A stretch of 64,000 nt of DNA, taken from positions 1 through 64,000 of the forward strand of contig JASWJB010000068.1 of NCBI GenBank assembly GCA_032433595.1. Direction: 5' to 3'. This DNA is from Conoideocrella luteorostrata (Eukaryota > Ascomycota > Sordariomycetes > Hypocreales > Clavicipitaceae). The stretch's first letter is position 1. Every line of letters begins with the position of its first letter. Position numbers and translations under genes: made by a program. The notes under the pieces are model-generated. The model had not been told where the DNA came from, did no database searches, and was given only the letters and a program-made list of their open reading frames with translations. Of this stretch, positions 56,560 to 64,000 are shown one piece after another.

Positions 56560-59200
56560 TTCCGGCGATATCGAACGCTTCCGGCAGCATCGTACGCTTC
56601 CTATGATAAAGCAGCTTGGTTTACAACTGAGTCCGATTCCTCAAGTCGCTCAGCAATGGCCTTGACAATTACTCCAGGTGGTTTTGACCAAAATTGTAAA
56701 TAATCAAGAGTAGCTTGTCTTATGGCCGTGTTGGAATCCCTCGTCAAGCGTACAAGCAATTATGGACAAGGCCACGTGGCCACCCTAGCGCGCGTCTTTT
56801 ATACGGCGCGCTCGGGGGCATCCCTCTTCCTCTTCCTCTCTCTTAGATAGTTATGAATGAATACTTTGTTTTTCCTATTGCTTCGTGCAAGACCCTTCGG
56901 TATCGATACCCGTTACAGAAGCCCTGTGCTTTCTACAGGCTGGGTTTGGTTCCTGAAGTTGTTCGGCAACGCCCTTAACAATCCTTTCAGGTAGTGCTGA
57001 TTTAGTAACGAAAGCAGATAAAGCAGCCTTCTGGACACCTAAGTCTCGGTCCTTGAGCTGCTCAGAAACACCCCTGATAATCGTTTCAGCCAACGCCGAT
57101 TGGTCCTTCAAAACGGATAAAGTAGCCTGTTTGACGTCTCGGTCTTGGTACTTAAGAAGATCAGTAGCGCCCCTGCTTATCGTTTCAGGTAACGCCGACT
57201 GGTTTCTCAAAATAGATGAAGCAGCCTGCTTGACGCCTGAGTCTTGGTCCTGAAGCAGCTCAGTAATGTCCCCAAGAATCATTTCAGGGAGCGCTTGATG
57301 CCATGACAGAGTCAGTAGAGTATTAGATCGTACATCTGGGTTTGGGCTCTGAAGCCGGTTTAGAAAAAGCCTGAAATAATGTCGCAGGCATCGATCCCTG
57401 CCCTCGCGGTTTTATGGAGTTGAGCATGTCAGAATGGTATCCTAGCCGGTTTCTTCTACGGAAAATCCAAGAACCATCATCATTGGCCGACTTGGATAGC
57501 TCAGCAAAAGTACTAATAGCAGTATCGGGTATCTTGGACTGGTGGCTCAAGATTGCTACGGCACGTCGCCGCAGTCCGTGATCTCCGGATGTTATGAATT
57601 CAGAAATTTGAGCCACAATTTCCTCTGACAATGCGCGTCGCCTAATTGAATTCAGGATGTGGGGCCGAGCTTTCTTGTTCCCCCGCTCTAAGGCATTTTG
57701 GAGAGAATTATCCGGAAACTCTGCTTCTTCGGCGAGACTTGGGAAATTGTCGAGCTGGCATTCGAACAAAAGCCAGCTGGACAGGTTCTGCTCCAGACGC
57801 TCACGTTCCGACAAGTCTTCAGACTTTGACCGCGGTATTTCACTTAGGCAGTGCATGATCAACCGTGGGTGAGGAGGCCCAAGAAGATCAAGTGGCTCAT
57901 TCTCTTTCGCGCCGATAAGCTTAGAACTCCAAGCCTTTTTATTTGATAGGCCAGTCAAGAGCCGCCAGAAGATATCATAACGCTGAGTGTAGTTCTTGAA
58001 GGAAACCATCGGGGTAGATTAGACAGAATACATCCTTTGAGTTCTCGACACATTCCAAGTTTTTGTTCTCTTCTTGCATTCGAACGTAATACCTTGCAGC
58101 AAAATACTCTTGATATTTCAAGTGAATGAAATGATAAGTGTGGAAGTTCTGATTACCCGACCGATCTGATCTGCGCAAAAACGAGAGGTACGGTAGCGTG
58201 CTGTTCAGTGAGAGTTGCGGACCGTGGTCCCATATTGCGCTGCGATAGTCCGAATCGAACTCCAGTAAAAGCGAGATGTTCAAGAAACAAAATTCGTGGT
58301 TGCACGTGACATTCGATGACTTTCCACCTATCTTCATTTAAGTCTTTGTCTGTGAGGGGCAATCTTTTTTCGTCCTTCTTTTCTAATTGTAGAATATCCT
58401 TTTTCCGCGGGATTTTCTCGATAGCTTGATAAAGTGCTGTCATGGTCGTTAATTGCTGTCCTCGAAGGACATCTTAACACTGACAAAAGGCATTCAGTTA
58501 AATAGGGATTCGAATAAGGCTTTGGACTATGCGATGATGTTCGATATAATCGAATCTCCCCAACCTCTTGACCAATTCTGGCATGTATTTCTTGCGAAGT
58601 TGTGAACCCTCTATAGTCGAACTCATAGATTGGAAAAACTCATCAAACAAAATATTCTTGAGGTTAAATTGCTCGGCCTTCCGTTCCTTCAGATTCATTA
58701 GGTGCATCCAGAGAATAACGTCGAATAAGTCTCCCTAGACTCTTTCCTTAATAAAATTATGGACCATTTTGCCAACTCTAGCTCGTCCGCGAATCAAGAT
58801 TCTCCCAGGGGAGAACTTAGTGCCGCCGGGTCTTTCGCGTTCATCAAACATGTGTGTCAACTGGACTTGAGCCTTGTTGTTCGGAGTCTCAACTTTTTGT
58901 CGACCAGAAAATGAAAATGGCGAGGACGTGAGCCCCGGATGTCCCTCGGAGCGTACGGGCGTTTGCGATTTCCTCACAATAGCAAGGTTGTTGTAATACT
59001 GATTCATTGGTAGAGAATTGCCAGAGAGACGAATAACCTCGAGATTTTCTCTCCATAACACACGCATTTTATGTGGTCCTTTGCTTGTTGAATATAACTT
59101 GGCTTTCGAAGGTATTGTATTTTGTCTTTAAGCTGATAGTCCTGAGGATCCTGAGGGATATTGAACTTTATTAAGCTAGAATGACCGCTGGTCATTTCTC
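56560..59200 (-). pseudogene. Decayed NACHT-HEAT (NLR-like) gene
   Basis: Minus-strand fragments in changing frames, in the order expected for one fungal NLR-like protein. From the 5' side: QDPQDYQLKDKIQYLRKPSY (about 59150), LRLSGNSLPMNQ-like ENLEVIRLSGNSLPMN (about 59030), a damaged P-loop RILIRGRARVGKM (about 58780), EKKDEKRLPLTDKDLNEDRW (58380), FIHLKYQEYFAARYYVR (58100), LDLLGPPHPRLIMHCLSE (57870), and HEAT repeats at 57560 and 56880-57280. A last repeat, IVKAIAERLEESDSVVNQAAL, is at about 56620. The P-loop lacks its GKT end and much of the NACHT core is missing. At least four stops or frameshifts separate the pieces. Intact relatives act in non-self recognition or heterokaryon incompatibility. 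No restored protein is implied. Confidence 0.8.
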
Positions 59201-59344
59201 GACGCTCCGAAATTCCACAGGCTGAACATTGATCAACAATCTATGTCGTCGTTAGAAGATTGTTTAAAGATTTGTGCTTGTACTCACAATGCCAAGAGAC
59301 AAATATACAAAATACGGTTGTGGAACTAACCTCTATGCCCCCTT

Positions 59345-59830
59345 TTGAAGAAACAGTGCGAGACAGCATTTCTTTGTGGGATAGCGGAAGGCAAGGAGAC
59401 GGTGAAAGGGCTCCTTCAAGAAAGAGGGGTGGCACTGAACAGTCATAACGAGTATGCAAGCTCAGCGCTCGTGCGGGCGGCGCGAAATAATCTATTTATG
59501 ATGGCGGGGTTACTCCTGGAGAATGGAGTATATAGCAACGCGCAAAGCGTCGACGATTGTAAGTTCACGGCTCTTATGGAAGGAGCTATGACAAAGCTAT
59601 TGCTACGATATGGAGCGGACGTCAATAAGACGGAGGGACAGCGAAGTGCTCTTGAAATGGCGGCTAGAAATGGCCATGAAGATGTTGTCCAGCAGGAGCT
59701 GGACAACAAAGCGAACGTCAACACTGGGACATTACATAAACGCCCTTAAAGCAGCGGCGTCAAATGGCAACGAGGCGATTGCGAATTTTAGTTTGTTGGT
59801 GCAAAAAGGGCAAGATTGCCACCTCGCTGT
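59345..59830 (+). pseudogene. Decayed ankyrin-repeat gene fragment
   Basis: Plus-strand frame without an ATG, carrying damaged ankyrin repeats: SSALVRAARNNLFMMAGLLLENG, TKLLLRYGADVNKTEGQRSALEMAARNGHEDVVQ, then after a frameshift at about 59730 ALKAAASNGNEAIANFSLLVQKG. One repeat lacks its middle. It starts about 145 bp from the NLR relic on the opposite strand. Probably the remains of a large ankyrin protein. Confidence 0.65.
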
Positions 59831-61533
59831 CCACTTGAGTATCGCCAAATCGGGAAATGGGCAAGATGTATTACTCCCTTCGGCGCTGTGGGCAAGGATT
59901 AGGCGCCTTCTAGTTACTCCGTACGCCGTGTCTTGTCTGTTAATACAGGTAACAGGCCAACAGTCCTCGGCCTGCCTGTCACCGTCCACAGCACCGTCGA
60001 GCCACTGGCACGTCCTGACCATAGGCAGCTGTAAGACCGCTGGGAGGAAATTTTGCTGCACCCGAAGAAGTCGGGTTTTTGGTGCTTCGAGAGACCCCTT
60101 TGTATTAAATACAAAGCTTAGCATTAGATGCATCTATGCGCAAACCATCCGCCACTGTTTGGCTAAACAGCTCGCGGAAGTATAATTGCACAAGAATCGG
60201 CTGAAGCTCAGGCGCAGGCGGAACTGGCTCAGGATTGCACAGTGAGCAGAGTATGTATGGCTCACTGAGCTGCGCCTGAGTAGTCCACGCCTGAGTAGTC
60301 CACGCCTGAGTAGTCCACGCCTGAGTAGTCCACGCCTTAGTAGTGCGCCTGAGTAGTGCCTTAGCAGTGCCGGAGCAAGACTGAGTAAAGGCGGCGGCGG
60401 CGGAAAATGATAGTTTTCCCCGCATACAGGGTCTGTGAAAGTATTTCAACCATAACATCTGAAAACATTGGTTCTCTCAAAGCTACCACCATTAAACTCA
60501 GCTGACGAAAAACGGTACAGAGCCAGAGATGCGTCAGCGCGATCAATCAGTCTCAAATTCTAGGTACACCAGGAAGTTGGCTGGTGGCAGCTGCGAGGCA
60601 ACGGACTTCATATTGTCCGAGACAGCTGCTGCAGTGTATGTACAGTGCGTCTCCCGGCCCCTCCATTCAGAATAGAGAGCTGCCCCTTGGGGTCTGAAAT
60701 CCCGTCTACAACCCGTGCATATAACGCTCACGAATAACCTGAACTGCGGATTAATAATATAGAAGCCTTGAATAATATCCTGGCCTCGGTGCGAAAGTTG
60801 AAGCACTAACACGATTGTGTGGGGTGGCAACGCAAAGTACACGATATTTCGGAGTCGGAACCCAGTGACGCGTAATCTTCAGAGACGGACAAGCGGACAA
60901 GCCGCCAACTTTCCCCACAAATCCATAAAATTAATTGGAACAATGAGTGGAAATACTCCGTAATAGCTTTGCGACCCAAAATTGTGACTAACGGCCGAAC
61001 TTGCAGAGACTACGTGCCACGAGTTGACTGTAACTACAGTGGGCCTCCAGTAGTCCCGCGCTAAGAAACAGCTAATCGGTCGAAATTACTGCTGGGGTAT
61101 TGTAGTAGTCTGCCGATTATGTGGGCGACCCAAATGTAAACCAGTCTGAGTGGCCATTATGAGGTACAGCCCGTCCCACGTGTGCAGATATAATAACGGC
61201 GTGGCGTAATTGTGTGGGACTCGAGTATGGAGGCAGTTCGGGAAGAAGTCCGACCACATCTTTCACTTCACCCAAACACATCTCTCCTCTCTATTCCTTG
61301 ATAGTGCCTGGGCAAATGACTTTGTAGCTTGCACGGCGAAATACTTTGCCAAAATCATCCTTCGTTTTGTGTTCCGAACCTCGTGGATCAAACACTCTGA
61401 TTCTCCGTTGTACGCGCCAGGGCGGAAAGAACGGACGCTCTGTAAATACAGTACCAATATTTGAGGAAATTTGTGCCATTTGCTCTGTATGTAACTTACT
61501 ACATCTTTAGAACAAACTCATTCTTTGTCCGTA
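59831..61533. other. Gene-free region with a 15-bp tandem repeat
   Basis: About 1.7 kb. Besides the minisatellite at 60275-60370, a TACTCCGTA is at about 60953-60961. No gene was recognised. Confidence 0.5.
60275..60370. repeat. 15-bp minisatellite
   Basis: Four perfect tandem copies of CCTGAGTAGTCCACG (60275-60334), followed by shortened and mutated copies (CCTTAG, GAGTAGTGC) to about 60370. On the minus strand one frame reads as a repeated Ala-Trp-Thr-Thr-Gln pentapeptide, but no gene around it is supported. Confidence 0.85.
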
Positions 61534-63616
61534 ATGGAGGCCAGCCTACCACAGCTACCCGATGTCTCCACGCTCAGGGAGTCCTTTGGCGATAGCAAAC
61601 CTCCAGAAATTAGCAGGAAGATCACAGCATGTGTTGCCTGTCGTAGACAAAAGGTAAGGCGTAGACTCAATGGCTTCGCCGAGCACAAGGTGCTAATCAA
61701 TTCTAAGATCAAATGCCACATGGCCAATGGTAAAGCCCCGTGCGCTCGATGCAAGAAACGTTCACTCCCTTGCACTGTCAATCGAAGCCTGCAGATGCTG
61801 CTGGAAGACGACCTCAGGTAACCACACCTTGACTGTAACTCATCATCCAACTAATAGGTCTGACTGCTTAACTTCGCAGCTGGAAAAAAGCCGTGGTGCA
61901 AAAGGTGGAGCGATTAGAATATGCAATCTCCATATTGGCAGAAAAGCTGAACCTGCCAGAGCTGAGGGGCCTCTTTGGTGGACAAGCGGATGACATAAAT
62001 GCTATGCTTGTCGACAATAGAATATCCATGTCATCCAGTGTCAGTAGCCACGCCGCTCAGTCTTCGCAAGACCACTCCTGGGAAGTTACCGTTGATCCGC
62101 AGTGCGAGCCATCGTCAATGCCGGCATCTTGTATCGCCCCTCTCCGCGGCAGTGAAATTCAAGAATCTAATATGCATTACAAGCCCAATCTGGTGTCGAA
62201 GGGATTGATAACCGTTGAAGAGGCTAAAATCCTGTTTGCAGTGTATCAGGACCGACTTGACCATTTGCTTTATCGTATACTGGGAGACGACATCAACTTA
62301 GAATCGGCAATGAAAAGTTCGTCACTGCTCACGGCAGCGGTTTGTACCGTCGGGGCGTTACATTCCATCCAACTAGGACAACTCTTCGGCACTTGTCTGT
62401 CTGAGTTTAAGCTTCTGTTTAGAACAGAGTCATTATCCGGCCAACATAATATCGATGACGTTCGAGGACTTTGCATTGGGGGATTCTGGCTCAGTAGCCT
62501 TTCTTGGGCACTGTCAGGTTCCGGTGAGTGCGGAAAAGGCTCTTACGTTCTTACAAAGACCTTGAACTGAGAAGTCGCATAGCTGTCAGAATTGCGTCAG
62601 AAATTCAACTGCATCATGCCATATACAAAGCACTTGATGATGATCGAGATGCATACATCAAGACGCGGCTTTACTACCACGTCTACGTTTGCGATCACCG
62701 CACGTCAATTTTGTACGGCCGACCACCGATGTCCCATGAATGCACTAGCATTAATGCTACCAAAAAGTTCTTGGCAACGGAATATGCAGTGGAGGATGAC
62801 GTGCGGCTCGTTAGCCAAGTGCAAATATGGTCCATCTACAGTGAAATCTTCAACTGTTTCGGCACGGAAACTTGCCAGCCACTTGCTCCGGAGCAACTGC
62901 CACAGCTCAGGCGTTTCACCATCGCCCTGGACACTTGGTATGCAGACTGGAGAGACCGATTTAGTCCAAACCAGAATGTCGGCAACTATCCCGCCAAAGG
63001 CGTCGGGCTGCATTTTCACTTTGCGAAATTGTATCTCTGCTCTCATGCGTTTCGCGGCTTAGACACGACGCCGTCATCAACCCTGGTGCCCGAGCTTGAG
63101 GATGTCGCCAACATGGCCGTAGTCTGCGCGACGTCCATACTAAGCACCCTGAACAACGATGACGAGGTACAGTCCCTCTTGAATGGATTCGCCCTGTGTT
63201 TCGACATGATGATCACGTTCTCTGTGGTTTTCCTGCTCAAGGTCGTAACTAAATACCCATGCACGATCTGGATGGATAAAGCGAGGATTCTCGACATTGT
63301 CAACCGGACGATAACCATTCTCGAAAATGAAACGAAGATGATGAATGGGAAGCATTTGCTCGTGTCTGTCACGCCAGGCTTGGCGAAATTGGTACAGAAG
63401 GTGCAGAGAGCCGCTGCCCCAGCGGGAGTCGACCGCGGCTCGGCACATGCTCCGCTATCGCCAGACCCCTCCATATCGCGACAAAGTGAGATGGACTGGA
63501 TACATGATTTCGGAAGATTCGAGAACTTTGATTTTAATGCTATGTTGGCTGACTCTAACTCTTGGTCAGTGGATCTGAACTTTGGAAGACCAGAAGATGA
63601 TGCCAGAACTCATTGA
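61534..63616 (+). CDS. Zn2Cys6 transcription factor, PrtT-like
   Basis: Four exons, 61534..61653, 61708..61817, 61880..62523 and 62583..63616, giving 635 aa. Splicing builds the zinc cluster CVACRRQKIKCHMANGKAPC then CKKRSLPC (C-x2-C-x6-C-x8-C-x2-C-x6-C); intron 1 lies inside it and is 54 nt long with no stop. VNRSLQMLLEDD and a short coiled dimerisation helix (VVQKVERLEYAISILAEKLNL) follow. The remaining 500 residues form the fungal-specific TF middle-homology region (for example YKALDDDRDAYIKTRLYYHVYVCDHRTSILYGRPP). The DNA-binding part resembles PrtT, the activator of secreted proteases in Aspergillus, and related amino-acid or sterol regulators. The target genes here are not known. Confidence 0.9.
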
Positions 63617-64000
63617 AAGTGTTTGCAGACTTGGAATTCATGGATCGCACTTGGTTCGACTGTGGTTCTCTCCAGCTAATTGCTGCAATCATACCTTCGT
63701 TGAAAATCCTGTAGGGGAATTTAGTAAAAGCCGGCCAAACTATCTCGCACAAGGGAAATATTATATCGATATAGCAGCAGCAGCCTCTCAGTTTGACAGC
63801 CCAAGTACATTCCGATTGAGCCCTTGTTTGTGATTCGACTCTGTGGGGCGAAAGTTATGCTGAGAAGAAGACCTTTTTTAACGTATTCGTAGTAGCTGGA
63901 CTGTGAAATTATTATACACAGATTTCCTGCTGTCTCTTCGTTTTGTCGCGTCGGTGCGGAGGCCGGTGGCTGTCGGGTAGATCTGGGCCAGGGAGAAGGC
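63617..64000. other. Intergenic to the right edge
   Basis: About 380 bp, no gene seen. Confidence 0.55.

Noticed and set aside
60105..60458. 117-codon minus-strand frame across the minisatellite
   Set aside because: The frame is kept open mainly by the 15-bp repeat; no start context or domain.

Overview
This window is nuclear DNA of a filamentous ascomycete. Gene bodies are dense. Most genes are broken by short introns of about 54-110 bp with GT..AG ends, there are no operons, and the gene set is typical of Pezizomycotina (pH-signalling PalA, non-reducing polyketide synthase, Zn2Cys6 and bZIP regulators, cutinase, DUF3632, DUF4360). The mix of secreted hydrolases, the polyketide synthase and the NLR-type relic fits Sordariomycetes, probably Hypocreales (for example a Metarhizium-like or Fusarium-like fungus). 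That placement is inference from remembered protein resemblance only. Exon joins were worked out by hand from splice signals, reading phase and family resemblance.

Left part (1-11 kb): a left-truncated Ysc84/SH3YL1-type actin-binding protein gene, a short-chain dehydrogenase (SDR), a metal-dependent amidohydrolase of the imidazolonepropionase type with an N-myristoylation-like start, and palA/RIM20, the BRO1-domain adaptor of ambient-pH signalling.

Secondary-metabolism and secretion part (11-33 kb): a six-exon non-reducing polyketide synthase (SAT-KS-MAT-PT-ACP-ACP-TE, about 2208 aa) whose flanks hold no obvious tailoring enzymes. It is followed by an orphan fragment resembling a subtilase propeptide, an unrecognised secreted protein, a cutinase, a six-exon cytochrome P450 on the minus strand, a GPI-anchored Cys-rich protein and an FSH-type serine hydrolase. 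The gaps are long, AT-rich and microsatellite-bearing.

Housekeeping block (34-44 kb): an HLJ1-like ER J-protein, mitochondrial ribosomal protein uS19m (four exons, one of 16 nt), TAF10, the HDEL receptor ERD2, a ubiquitin-like/WLM metalloprotease and a nitrilase-superfamily enzyme with a large internal insertion.

Right part (44-64 kb): accessory genes in gene-poor DNA: a DUF4360 secreted protein, an unrecognised small gene, a secreted RNase T1/N1-type ribonuclease, a DUF3632 protein, a bZIP factor, a decayed NACHT-HEAT (NLR-like) gene next to a decayed ankyrin gene, and a PrtT-like Zn2Cys6 regulator. A short palindromic motif (TACTCCGTA / TACGGAGTA) recurs in the intergenic DNA across the window. 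No tRNA, rRNA, CRISPR array or intact transposon was recognised.
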